This document shows, piece after piece, positions 25,256 to 36,173 of a stretch of 64,000 nt of DNA. Each line of letters opens with the position of its first letter. The first letter of the stretch is position 1. The position numbers and the translations under genes are program-made. The DNA comes from Acidimicrobiia bacterium (GTDB lineage: Bacteria > Actinomycetota > Acidimicrobiia > Acidimicrobiales > Bin134). Below the pieces are notes generated by a model. That model was not told the origin of the DNA. It was given only the letters and a program-made list of their open reading frames with translations, and did not search any database. The stretch lies in contig JAJDYE010000007.1 in the NCBI GenBank assembly GCA_022822905.1, positions 1 to 64,000 of the forward strand, written 5' to 3'.

Positions 25256-25262
25256 TCGAGAA

Positions 25263-26285
25263 CTACGACAGCTCCGTGTAGCCCGGGGTCTCCAAGTGCG
25301 GGGTCTTCAGATACACCTTGGCCTCGGGCGACCCCTGGAAGCGGCCGTGGCTCCAGCGCACCTCCACATGACCGTCCACGTGTACGGGAGTGTCGGTGGC
25401 CTTGACGATCAGATCGCCCCGCCACCGCACCACCGGCTGCACCCGGGCCTCCGGCCACACGTCGAACGACTTGAACGCGAACCGCTGGCGGAAATCCCAC
25501 GGGGTGTCCACCCGATAGCGCACCGGCCGGCGGCGGTGATCGGTGCCCAACACGAAGTAGGGCGCAGGCTGAAGCCGCAGCAGCCGCCAGAGGGCCTCCT
25601 CCCTCTGGGTCGCTCGATTTCCCAGCGCCTTCAGCCACCGCTCGGCGGAGGCGTGCGACACCGCCACCGAGAACCAATGGGCCGGCTCAGCCAACGACTC
25701 CGGCCACCGACGAGAGAACGGCCGCTTGAGGCGTTTGTGCTGGTCGGCGCCCAAGTCGGTCACCTTCGTAGGCAGGTCGTCGAACCCGTCTTCATGGCCG
25801 ACGAGATACTCCCGGGCCGCCCGGTACAAAAACTGGTACTCCTCAGCAGCCACCTCGGCATACCAATCCTTCGCCTTTGGCGGTCTCATCACCAGCAGCC
25901 GGTCGAACAGGTGCCCCGGCGACACGTTGTGCAGCAGCCTCGACCCGTACTTGCAGCTCACCAAATAAACATGGTCAATCCGCAGATCAGCCGGCGTCTG
26001 CTCATAGGAGGGCGCCTGATGCGGCCCCTTCCACTCCACCCGCTTCGGCTGCCGATCCCGCAAGCCGTCTTCCGCGGCGGCAAACGCCACGCCGTTGGCC
26101 CAAGCTTCATCAAACTGCAACCCGTGCTTGCCGTCGGCCCGAGCGGCGATCAGCTTGTTGTAGTGCCGGTGCTCCACCCCCACCATCGCCTCAGGCCGAG
26201 CCGCCAGCGCCTCGTCCACCGACGCCAAACCGAGCATCCCCAACCCGGTGACGATCTCGGTTATCTCGGTTCGAAGCGAAGCCAT
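25263..26285 (-). CDS. Conserved hypothetical protein, possible nuclease-like fold
   Basis: A 340-aa protein I cannot name. After an N-terminal helical part (VEHRHYNKLIAAR) there is ADLRIDHVYLVSCKYGSRLLHN, where a D...V.CKY strand pair recalls a PD-(D/E)xK core. A second half is rich in Trp and Arg (FRQRFAFKSFDVWPEARVQPVVRWRGD). It has no signal peptide. It is convergent with the DUF429 gene (8-base gap) and divergent from carD. Similar proteins appear as conserved hypotheticals in actinobacteria, so it is probably a chromosomal rather than a mobile gene. Confidence 0.6.
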   Translation of the reverse strand: MASLRTEITEIVTGLGMLGLASVDEALAARPEAMVGVEHRHYNKLIAARADGKHGLQFDEAWANGVAFAAAEDGLRDRQPKRVEWKGPHQAPSYEQTPADLRIDHVYLVSCKYGSRLLHNVSPGHLFDRLLVMRPPKAKDWYAEVAAEEYQFLYRAAREYLVGHEDGFDDLPTKVTDLGADQHKRLKRPFSRRWPESLAEPAHWFSVAVSHASAERWLKALGNRATQREEALWRLLRLQPAPYFVLGTDHRRRPVRYRVDTPWDFRQRFAFKSFDVWPEARVQPVVRWRGDLIVKATDTPVHVDGHVEVRWSHGRFQGSPEAKVYLKTPHLETPGYTELS

Positions 26286-26432
26286 CTCCGCCCATCTTGG
26301 TCGCTGGGCCGCACCGGTGCATGGAGCTCAGCGGGAAAACCGGCTTCACGCACGGTGTTCCAAGACAAGATGCGAAACCGCGCCCGATGATGGCATCCTT
26401 ATGGGGTTCCCCCGAGCCCCCCACGGAGCACG

Positions 26433-26912
26433 ATGACGTTCAAAAAAGGTGACAAGGTTGTCTACCCCCACCACGGAGCAGCAACCGTGGTCAAGAAGGA
26501 GATGAAGGAGGCCTTCGGGGAGAAAACCGAATACCTCGTGCTCCGCATGGCCCACGGCGAGATGGTGCTCTCGGTGCCCGTCGCCAAGGCCGAGGAAGTG
26601 GGCATGCGGTGGCCCATCTCCACCGAAGACGTGGAGGACCTGTTCGAAGTGCTCCGCAAGCGCGATGTGCGGGAGCCGGCCAACTGGAGCCGCCGGTTCA
26701 AGAACCACCAGGAGAAGCTCAAGTCGGGCGACGTCTACCAGGTGGCCGAGGTGGTGCGGAACCTGGCCCTGCGCGACCAGAGCAAGGGGCTGTCGGCCGG
26801 CGAGAAGAGCCTGTTCACCAAGGCCCGCAACGTGCTGGTGTCGGAGCTGAGCTTCTCCCTCAACGTCTCCGAGGACGAAGCCCTAGACAAGGTAGAGCAG
26901 GCCCTGTCCTAG
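26433..26912 (+). CDS. carD: CarD family RNA polymerase-binding regulator
   Basis: A 159-aa protein. Residues 1-60 form the CarD/TRCF Tudor-like RNAP interaction domain (FKKGDKVVYPHHGAATVV, then EYLVLRMAHGEMVLSVPV). The C-terminal helical DNA-binding domain includes the conserved Trp in RREPANWSRRFK-like sequence and SAGEKSLFTKARNVLVSELS. CarD binds the RNAP beta subunit and stabilises open promoter complexes; it is essential in mycobacteria. Length and motifs are complete. It stands alone on its transcript, downstream of a divergent hypothetical gene. Confidence 0.93.
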   Translation: MTFKKGDKVVYPHHGAATVVKKEMKEAFGEKTEYLVLRMAHGEMVLSVPVAKAEEVGMRWPISTEDVEDLFEVLRKRDVREPANWSRRFKNHQEKLKSGDVYQVAEVVRNLALRDQSKGLSAGEKSLFTKARNVLVSELSFSLNVSEDEALDKVEQALS

Positions 26913-26942
26913 CACTTGCTGATTCACAACAAAACTCTTTGC

Positions 26943-26970
26943 TTGATTCGCACAGTTCAGACTGTATGAT
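26943..26970 (+). promoter_or_regulatory. Leaderless promoter with overlapping inverted repeat
   Basis: TTGATT (26943-26948), a 16-base gap, and TATGAT (26965-26970) form a good -35/-10 pair. The expected start point falls within a few bases of the ATG at 26979, so the mRNA would have little or no leader. ACAGT-TCAG-ACTGT (26952-26965) sits between the boxes and could be an operator, perhaps for the winged-helix domain of the encoded ATPase. Confidence 0.55.
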
Positions 26971-26978
26971 GTGTGCGC

Positions 26979-27965
26979 ATGTACGACGGGCAGTTGAACC
27001 GCCGTCCCCTTAGCTCGTCTGAGCTGGACCAAGAGCAGTTTGCGATGGTACCTGAGGTGGGCGCGCTCCGGAATGCAGAGCAGTTTCAATTCAACATCTA
27101 CATAGGAGGCGAAACAGGGTCGGGAAAGACGACGCTGCTGCGGCATATGGAGTATTTCCGACGCGGTTCTACGGTGTTTGTGAGAGCTGAGGAAACGGAG
27201 ACACCAGCTCAACTGGTCGCAGCGATAGCGTCAGCGATCAATCCTGCTGACAGCAGCCAAGTCAATATTGGAGAAACAGAACTCGACGTCGCAACCATTC
27301 ACGAGGCTCTCCAAAAGCGTCGAGAGCTTCCAGGTTACCCAAGGCTAGTGCTGGTAGATGGTGCTAACCCAGAGCAAGTCCAGACCCTATTTGGCCGTTT
27401 TCGTGACTCCCTCTGGGACCTACCCCTAACTTGGATTGTTGCTTGCAATAGAGGCGCCCCACTCCCACCCGCTGACGCGTTCTTCGATCAGGTAATTCGG
27501 CTCTCGCCCTGGCCCAAGGAGCAGATCAGAGATTTGATCGACAAGCGGATTGAACAGTGGGTGCCAACCTGGCGATGGCGCGAAGACTGGCGCGAACTTG
27601 TTGCCTCGGTCCTAGCTCCAGCAAGCCCCCTAAGGACAATTCTCACGCTACAAGCCATGGTTCAGTCACGTGACCCGGTCAAGTTGCTCGATTCACTCAA
27701 GACGGAGCGTAGACAGACAGAGGCATTGCCCGAACGACTCCGCTCAATTTACGAAGCGCTCAATGGGATTGGCCCGGTGCATGCGGGTGATGAGCAATTG
27801 ATGGACGCGGTGGGAGTGACCCGATCCAGAATTGTGCACAGCTTGAAGGAGCTAGAAGAGATGGGGATGGTGGAAGCCAAGCGTGATGGCCGACGCGTCT
27901 ATTACACATCGCTTCTCAACTCACTACTTTCTGGAACCGCAACCCTGGATGCCGCATGCCCTTGA
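26979..27965 (+). CDS. AAA+ ATPase with C-terminal winged helix (gene A of a two-gene cassette)
   Basis: A 328-aa protein. Walker A IGGETGSGKTT lies near residues 42-52, Walker B RLVLVDGA near 118-125, and a sensor-like TWIVACNRG near 149. The fold resembles ORC/Cdc6- or STAND-type AAA proteins. The C-terminus (LMDAVGVTRSRIVHSLKELEEMGMVEAKRDGRRVYYTS) is a winged helix-turn-helix. No effector domain is visible. The ATG at 26979 fits the leaderless promoter. The stop overlaps the next gene by ten bases. I know no named system of this pair. Confidence 0.7.
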   Translation: MYDGQLNRRPLSSSELDQEQFAMVPEVGALRNAEQFQFNIYIGGETGSGKTTLLRHMEYFRRGSTVFVRAEETETPAQLVAAIASAINPADSSQVNIGETELDVATIHEALQKRRELPGYPRLVLVDGANPEQVQTLFGRFRDSLWDLPLTWIVACNRGAPLPPADAFFDQVIRLSPWPKEQIRDLIDKRIEQWVPTWRWREDWRELVASVLAPASPLRTILTLQAMVQSRDPVKLLDSLKTERRQTEALPERLRSIYEALNGIGPVHAGDEQLMDAVGVTRSRIVHSLKELEEMGMVEAKRDGRRVYYTSLLNSLLSGTATLDAACP

Positions 27966-28957
27966 CGCTTGAGACGCTAGCTGAGAATTATGTCTTTGAA
28001 AGCAGCCCCACTCGCCACGACTTGGGGGCCTTCCATGTTCCGTTCGATGACTTGATGGAGGGCAGCAATACCGAGGTTCGTTTGCGCAACGGCACCATGC
28101 GCAGAGAGCCAACCGCGCTGATTGGTACAAGCGGGTCAGGCAAATCGAGCGTCATAGCTCACGTGCTTGGGCCCCTGGCCGAAGACTTGGCGCCTCTTGT
28201 AGTACCACTGGCAGCTGTGTCCTCTGATGTCATCGAGTCCCCCGACCGGCTGGCCGACCATCTCCTAGACATGATCAGGCGAATCGCCAACTCTGACGCG
28301 CGTCGCTTCGATTCAGAGCTCGAGACTGGGACAACTACCATCACAAGAACTCAGAGGGGCGGGGTGGGCTTTCGCTGGCGATGGTTGAGCGGTGATCTTG
28401 CTCGAGAGGTCCAGCGTCAAGTCCAGATCGAAACTAGGGCCACACTTGTCGACAAGACGGATGTCCTCACCAAGGCACTTGAAGCCGTCGCAGTCCAGGA
28501 GCTACAGCCCGTCCTCGTGTTCGACGACACAGACCGATGGCTTGGGAACAGCGGAAGCGAAATGGTGGGCCGCTTCTTTGGTGAGGGGTTGCGGTGGCTA
28601 CTGGAACTGCCAGCCTCGCTGGTCGTTGCCGTTCATCCCCGTTATTTCGAATTGGCCTCTCGACCAGAAGTAATGCAGTACCTAGACACCCAGATCGAAA
28701 TTCCTCGACTTGACAAATCTTCGGCCATCGAGGCCATCCTTTCTCGGAGGGTGGAGACCTGCGCCGAAATCAACAACCCCAACCTCAGCCAAGTACTTCT
28801 CCCTGGCGCTTCGGAGGCCATCCTGAATGTCTACAAGATGAGCCATTCCGTGCGCCGTGCCTTGCATGTCTGCCATACGGCATTGCACGAAGCGATAAGC
28901 GATGGTGCTCCAATGATCGGGCCTCGGCACATCATGGCCGCCGCGAACGCTGGTTGA
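27956..28957 (+). CDS. AAA+ ATPase (gene B of a two-gene cassette)
   Basis: A 333-aa protein with Walker A LIGTSGSGKSS near residues 55-65, Walker B PVLVFDDTDRWLG near 184-196 (DD-T-D, as in KAP/ORC-like ATPases), and a Box VII-like PASLVVAVHPRYFE. A helical tail follows (ILNVYKMSHSVRRALHVCHTALHEA). It overlaps gene A by ten bases, implying coupled translation and probable complex formation. It has no HTH of its own. It is followed by a tRNA-Pro gene, a common landing site for integrated DNA. Confidence 0.7.
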   Translation: MPLTLETLAENYVFESSPTRHDLGAFHVPFDDLMEGSNTEVRLRNGTMRREPTALIGTSGSGKSSVIAHVLGPLAEDLAPLVVPLAAVSSDVIESPDRLADHLLDMIRRIANSDARRFDSELETGTTTITRTQRGGVGFRWRWLSGDLAREVQRQVQIETRATLVDKTDVLTKALEAVAVQELQPVLVFDDTDRWLGNSGSEMVGRFFGEGLRWLLELPASLVVAVHPRYFELASRPEVMQYLDTQIEIPRLDKSSAIEAILSRRVETCAEINNPNLSQVLLPGASEAILNVYKMSHSVRRALHVCHTALHEAISDGAPMIGPRHIMAAANAG

Positions 28958-29030
28958 CCCGAGCAAGGCTGCTCAATGAAAAACAAGCTTCTCTCCCCCA
29001 CCCTGCCTCCGAGTACGCTGGGCGCCAACA

Positions 29031-29105
29031 CGGGCTGTGGCGCAGCTTGGTCAGCGCACCTGCTTTGGGAGCAGGGGGTCGCCGGTTCAAATCCGGCCAG
29101 CCCGA
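29031..29105 (+). tRNA. tRNA-Pro (anticodon TGG)
   Basis: Acceptor arms CGGGCTG (29031-29037) and CAGCCCG (29098-29104) pair perfectly, with discriminator A at 29105. Anticodon stem CCTGC/GCAGG encloses TTTGGGA, giving TGG. The T-arm is CCGGTTCAAATCCGG. The 3' CCA is not fully encoded. Confidence 0.95.
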
Positions 29106-29230
29106 CCCAATGGCTTGACACCAGGGTAGTTCCCTTCGCGGGTGAGTTGTTCCAAATGTCACACCACGTCGCTAAGATGGCGATAGGCCATACGACGCTT
29201 TGGGTCACCGAGGCGCATTGGTCCAACCCA

Positions 29231-29257
29231 CTGGAACCCGCATTTCGCGGGTTCCAG
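29231..29257. terminator. Perfect 11-bp hairpin, candidate bidirectional terminator
   Basis: CTGGAACCCGC (29231-29241), loop ATTTC, then the exact reverse complement (29247-29257). It lies between tRNA-Pro and the convergent DUF3800 gene. There is no T-run, which is common for actinobacterial terminators. Confidence 0.55.
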
Positions 29258-29288
29258 TCGCGTACGGCCACTTGTGCTCCTAGCTCTC

Positions 29289-30038
29289 CTAGCTCGGCCA
29301 CCGTTCTCGCCAAGTAATGACCTGTGGATCTATGAGCGTCATGTACATCCGCTTGACCGCACGAACTGATGGGCCACTACTCGAGGCCTCCAAGTCTCGG
29401 TCGCGACGATTAAGGATGAATGCCACCAGATCTGCCAACTGGATGCCGCGACTTCTTTCCGAAGGGGTGAAATACACGCTGTCGACGACGTGATCAGTTG
29501 TCGTCGCTATCCCGATAGAGGCCCCTATCGGACCACCAGACCTGTTCATCTCGCGAATGAGCTCAAACGCATATTGCTCTTCTTGATGATTCTGATCAGC
29601 CACCAGCAGCGCCAACTGGCACCGCGGATCGCCGCTCGACTTGACCCAAGCCTCGATCTTCTCAGTAAGGAACTGAAGTGCATGCAAATGCGGGCTCATC
29701 CGTGCTCCGCGATCCGCCAATGCTGGCTTATTGATGGATGCGTGAGCGATATACGCGCCTACTTTGGCAATCACAGACAAAGCCTTGGCGTATTCGCCAA
29801 CCCGGACGTGGGGCTCCACACCTTCCCACGGGCCTTCGCCAGAGAACATCTCCTGCCCGTGGTACTCCTCAAGGCTTGACGTAGTAGGCGCATTAGCCGC
29901 AAGGTCGTCAAGCCGCTCAGAAAGCAGCGAGACTCTGTCTTCTCGGACCATGACCGCAACGAGATAGTGATAGGGCTGCGCAGGGTCATCGAGACGGCTG
30001 CCGGTACTGCCCGACTCGTCGAGGTAGCAAAACAGCAT
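29289..30038 (-). CDS. DUF3800 domain protein
   Basis: A 249-aa protein beginning MLFCYLDESGSTG, the hallmark of DUF3800 (a probable RNase H-like metal-dependent fold with D/E residues). Other family blocks are CQLALLVADQNHQEE and, near the C-terminus, GIQLADLVAFILNRR. DUF3800 genes are common in defence islands and on prophages but have no established role. Here it lies between tRNA-Pro and the restriction-modification locus. Confidence 0.85.
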   Translation of the reverse strand: MLFCYLDESGSTGSRLDDPAQPYHYLVAVMVREDRVSLLSERLDDLAANAPTTSSLEEYHGQEMFSGEGPWEGVEPHVRVGEYAKALSVIAKVGAYIAHASINKPALADRGARMSPHLHALQFLTEKIEAWVKSSGDPRCQLALLVADQNHQEEQYAFELIREMNRSGGPIGASIGIATTTDHVVDSVYFTPSERSRGIQLADLVAFILNRRDRDLEASSSGPSVRAVKRMYMTLIDPQVITWRERWPS

Positions 30039-30229
30039 GGACTGTGAAAGATACCCAGCCGCACCTCAGATCAGGCTGACTTGGGCATAATCGCCAGTCT
30101 TCCTGCCACCCCCCTCAAAGCTCCCTGAACAGGGATGCGCCATCCCCTGGAGTTGCCACATTGACCACGAGGTTCAAGTCCGGCCCGCACGACTTGATAA
30201 CCTCCGCGTTGCATGACGGATAGGGGAAT

Positions 30230-32977
<2,748 letters not shown>

Positions 32978-33289
32978 GCCCGCAACTTCCAGTTGGGCTG
33001 GAGCATCCCCTACTGGGACGGTTCGGTGTGGCGGCGCTACGAGCCTGATTTCGTGGCAGTGCTCGACGGCTCTGTGAACCTGATCGTGGAGTGCAAGGGC
33101 GCCTGGGACGACAAGGCCTTAGCCGCCCGGGAGTGGGCCGAGAACCACTGGATCCCATGCGTAGCCGGCACTGTCGAATTGCCCGACGAGTTGCGCCGCT
33201 GGCACTACGGGGTGATCGACGACTCCAACTCGGTGCGCTTTCATCTCGACCTGGCCATCAAGGCGGCTCTCGAGCAAGGAGCGACGTAG
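32978..33289 (+). pseudogene. C-terminal nuclease segment of Res, cut off by an in-frame TGA
   Basis: It is the same frame as the helicase, directly after TGA 32975-32977. It encodes ARNFQLGWSIPYWDG, then YEPDFVAVLDG and LIVECKGAWDD, the PD...E-x-K nuclease signature expected at the Res C-terminus, ending with DLAIKAALEQGAT at TAG 33287-33289. The first internal start codon is a TTG at 32993. A single G-to-A change (TGG to TGA) accounts for the split. The stop overlaps the methyltransferase GTG by one base. Confidence 0.8.
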
Positions 33290-35961
33290 TGACTCGAGGA
33301 AGCTCAGGTCAGCATCGCCCTCCGGGGTCGTACCGCCACGAGCGGGCGTCGCGGGTGTACCAGCCGACAGCAGAGACGGCACCGTTGATGGACGACGACC
33401 AGCGCCAACCCAAGGAGTTCACTGTGACCTGGACCGACACCGGCCTTCCCGTCGAGCAAGCCTCCATCAACCGCGCCGCCGAGCCGCTGCCCCGCTTGGC
33501 CTGGGACCGCCAAGGCCGCACCTCGGCCGACGACGGCCCCCACCGCTTCGCCGGGGCACCGCTGTACACCCGAGAGAAGATCAACCCGCTCACCATGATT
33601 GACCAGCTCCGTCGCCCCGATGCCGGGGTGCCGCTCAACCTGCTCGACGACTTCAACGGCCTGCCCGCCGATGCCCAGCGCTGGGAGTTCTACCAGCACT
33701 CGGGACACTGGCAGAACCGCCTCATCCACGGCGACTCCGCCGAGGTGATGCAATCGCTCATCGCCCGCGACGGCCTGGCCGGGCAAGTGCAGATGATCTA
33801 CTTCGACCCGCCCTACGGCATCCAATACAACTCCAACTTCATGGTCGCCACCGACAAGCTGGAAACCAAGAACGACGCCACCGGCATCCCCGTGGGCGAT
33901 GCGCTGCCCATCAAAGCCTTCCGGGACACCTACCGCAACGGCATCCACTCCTACCTCGATGAAGTCCACGAACGATTGATCTTATTCCGTGAACTATTGG
34001 CTGATTCCGGCTCGCTGTTCTTGCAGATAGGAGACGACAACGTACATCGGCTGGCAGTCCTGTGCGATGAAGTGTTTGGAGATGACAATCGAGTAGCAAC
34101 AATTACGTGGCGGCCAACAGGAGGTTCATCGGCAAAGACGCTCCCGGAGTCAGCCAGCTATCTCTTGTGGTACGCCAAAGATCGCGAACAATTGAAGTAC
34201 ACACAGATATATGAATCGCTAAGCAGATCAGAAATAGTTGATCTATTTTCGTGGCATGCTGCGGTAGAGCTGCCCGACAACAAGACTAGAAAACTCAACT
34301 CTGAAGAGAGGATCAGCCCAGACAGCAAACTCCCAACTACTGCGCGCATATTTCGAACTATGCCTCTCACATCTCAAGGGGCGTCAAATTCAGGAAGAAC
34401 CTGTTCGTATGAGTATGATGGAGTCTCCTACCACTCGGGAAGCACGCGCCATTGGAGTGTGTCTACTCCTGAGGAGCAGACACACGCCACTGGTACGGAA
34501 GCACGCGCCATTGGAGTGAATTCGCCGCCTGATGGCGGCGAACAAGGATTGTCTGGATTGGACCGCCTTGCCGAACTCGGACGGCTTTATGGCACCGGCG
34601 AAGGTGGTGATCTGCACTGGAAGTGGTACGAGGACGAAGTACCTGGCCGACGCATTGACAACGTCTGGCACCAGGTAATGAAAACCTCCGGCAAGCGATA
34701 CGTGGTCCAAGTAGCGAACACCGCGGTCGAGCGCTGCATCCTCATGTCCACCGATCCCGGCGATCTTGTCCTTGACCCCACCTGTGGCTCTGGGGTCACT
34801 CCGCATATGGCCGAGCATTGGGGGCGGCGGTGGATTGGGATCGATGTGGGGCGGGTGTCCATCGCCGTGGCCCGCCGCCATCTGCTCACCGCCACCCATC
34901 CCTGGTACCGCACCTCCGATGGGGGCAGCGATCCGGCCGCGGGGCTCGACGTGGAGACCATGCAGCGGGTGTCGGCGGCCACGCTGGCCTACGACACGGT
35001 GAACGACCCCGAGAACACCATCTACCTGGTGGACCGCCCCAAGAAAGACAACAAGCGCTCCCGGCTCACCGGGCCGTTCACCGTGGAGTCGGCCTCCCCC
35101 TATGCCTACCTCCCCTTCAACGACAATCCCGACTCACCAACCTCCGACATCGGCGCGGCCGAGGGGCAGAACGCCGAGCGGCTGCTGGAAGCGCTCATCG
35201 CCCATCCCATCTGCGACGCCACCGGTCGAGAGGTGCTGAGCGTGGTGGAGTCCACCCCGTGGCCCCGGGGCCGGCTTGTGACCCATGAGGCCGATTGCAC
35301 CGCGCCGGGCCGGGAGACCCGCCTCACCGCCGCCATCGTGCTGGCCGCCTCCGACATCACAGTCAACGCCGACATGATCGCCCGCGCGGCCAGCGAGGCC
35401 CGCCGGGCCCGAAGCGACATCTCCGATCTCATCGTAGTGGCCAGCGCCTTCGAGGACGCGGCCAGCGCCGACGCCGGCCCGGTACGGGTCCACAAGGTGG
35501 CGGCGTCGCGCGACCTGCAAATTCCCGGCCTGGGCATCGAGCCCGACGCCGGAGCGCTCACCCTGTTGGGCGAGCCCGATGTAGTGTGCCAGCGCACCGA
35601 CAGCGGCAAGCTGGTGGTGGAGTTGGCCGGCTACGACACCTACGACCCGGCCACCGGCCAGGTCAAGCAGTCGAGCGGCACCGATGTGGACTGCTGGATG
35701 GTCGACACCGACCACGACGGCACCGGCTTCTTCCCCCGCCTGGTGTACCTCCCCGGCTACAGGCGCGGCGACCCCCAGATCAAGCGGCTGCTCAAATCCC
35801 TAGGCAAAGACCTCGACAAAACCGCCGAAGAAACCCTGTGCGGCACCGTCTCCCAGCCCTTCGCACCCCCAAACCCAGGCAACAACGTGGCCGTCAAGAT
35901 CATCACCCGCACCGGTGCCGAAATGACAACCATCGCCGAACTGGAAGGCGAACCTGGCTAG
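33289..35961 (+). CDS. Type III-like DNA methyltransferase (Mod)
   Basis: An 890-aa beta-class DNA methyltransferase: motif IV DPPYGIQYNSNF near residues 173-184 comes first, then the target-recognition region, then motif I LDPTCGSGVTPHMA near 496-509. It would methylate adenine or cytosine at the site cut by the upstream Res. The start at GTG 33289 (TAGTG overlap with res, AAGGAG seven bases upstream) is preferred to ATG 33388. Bases about 33960-34560 are clearly AT-richer than the rest and contain direct repeats and palindromes, marking a swapped recognition domain. After motif I a further 380 residues carry no motif I can name. Confidence 0.9.
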   Translation: MTRGSSGQHRPPGSYRHERASRVYQPTAETAPLMDDDQRQPKEFTVTWTDTGLPVEQASINRAAEPLPRLAWDRQGRTSADDGPHRFAGAPLYTREKINPLTMIDQLRRPDAGVPLNLLDDFNGLPADAQRWEFYQHSGHWQNRLIHGDSAEVMQSLIARDGLAGQVQMIYFDPPYGIQYNSNFMVATDKLETKNDATGIPVGDALPIKAFRDTYRNGIHSYLDEVHERLILFRELLADSGSLFLQIGDDNVHRLAVLCDEVFGDDNRVATITWRPTGGSSAKTLPESASYLLWYAKDREQLKYTQIYESLSRSEIVDLFSWHAAVELPDNKTRKLNSEERISPDSKLPTTARIFRTMPLTSQGASNSGRTCSYEYDGVSYHSGSTRHWSVSTPEEQTHATGTEARAIGVNSPPDGGEQGLSGLDRLAELGRLYGTGEGGDLHWKWYEDEVPGRRIDNVWHQVMKTSGKRYVVQVANTAVERCILMSTDPGDLVLDPTCGSGVTPHMAEHWGRRWIGIDVGRVSIAVARRHLLTATHPWYRTSDGGSDPAAGLDVETMQRVSAATLAYDTVNDPENTIYLVDRPKKDNKRSRLTGPFTVESASPYAYLPFNDNPDSPTSDIGAAEGQNAERLLEALIAHPICDATGREVLSVVESTPWPRGRLVTHEADCTAPGRETRLTAAIVLAASDITVNADMIARAASEARRARSDISDLIVVASAFEDAASADAGPVRVHKVAASRDLQIPGLGIEPDAGALTLLGEPDVVCQRTDSGKLVVELAGYDTYDPATGQVKQSSGTDVDCWMVDTDHDGTGFFPRLVYLPGYRRGDPQIKRLLKSLGKDLDKTAEETLCGTVSQPFAPPNPGNNVAVKIITRTGAEMTTIAELEGEPG
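34438..34542 (+). repeat. Two 22-bp direct repeats, each followed by a hairpin, inside mod
   Basis: The repeat beginning GGAAGCACGCGCCATTGGAG occurs at 34438-34459 and 34497-34518. The first is followed by the near-perfect hairpin 34457-34485 (TGTGTCT...AGACACA with CTCCT/AGGAG inside). The second is followed by the perfect hairpin TTCGCCGCC-TGAT-GGCGGCGAA (34521-34542). All of it is read through in frame. The structure resembles small palindromic elements inserted in coding DNA. Confidence 0.85.
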
Positions 35962-36110
35962 CGGAACAATCGACCCATTCCTCGGCCGGTGGCTCGCCCG
36001 ACCATGCGGCGGACGATGCGCTTGCCGACTCTTCCTCTCTTGACCGCGTTGATGTCCCCTAGGATTTTGGCCAGCCTGTAGAGGATTCCCCGTGTTTTGT
36101 TGATGCCCAT
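35958..36110 (-). CDS. Small conserved basic protein (50 aa)
   Basis: The ATG at 36110 opens 50 codons to a TAG at 35958-35960. The product starts MGINKTRGILYRLAKILGDI and continues NAVKRGRVGKRIVRRMVGRATGRGMGRLF, a very basic, helix-forming chain. Proteins with this pattern (K-R-RGR.GKR..RR..GR..GR..GRLFR) occur widely as unnamed small proteins in actinobacteria. It overlaps the end of mod by four bases in convergent orientation. Confidence 0.7.
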   Translation of the reverse strand: MGINKTRGILYRLAKILGDINAVKRGRVGKRIVRRMVGRATGRGMGRLFR

Positions 36111-36173
36111 GGGGCAGACGCTACCAATAGGCCGTGACAACGAGCCCGTGAGGCGAGGTCTACGCTGTAACCG

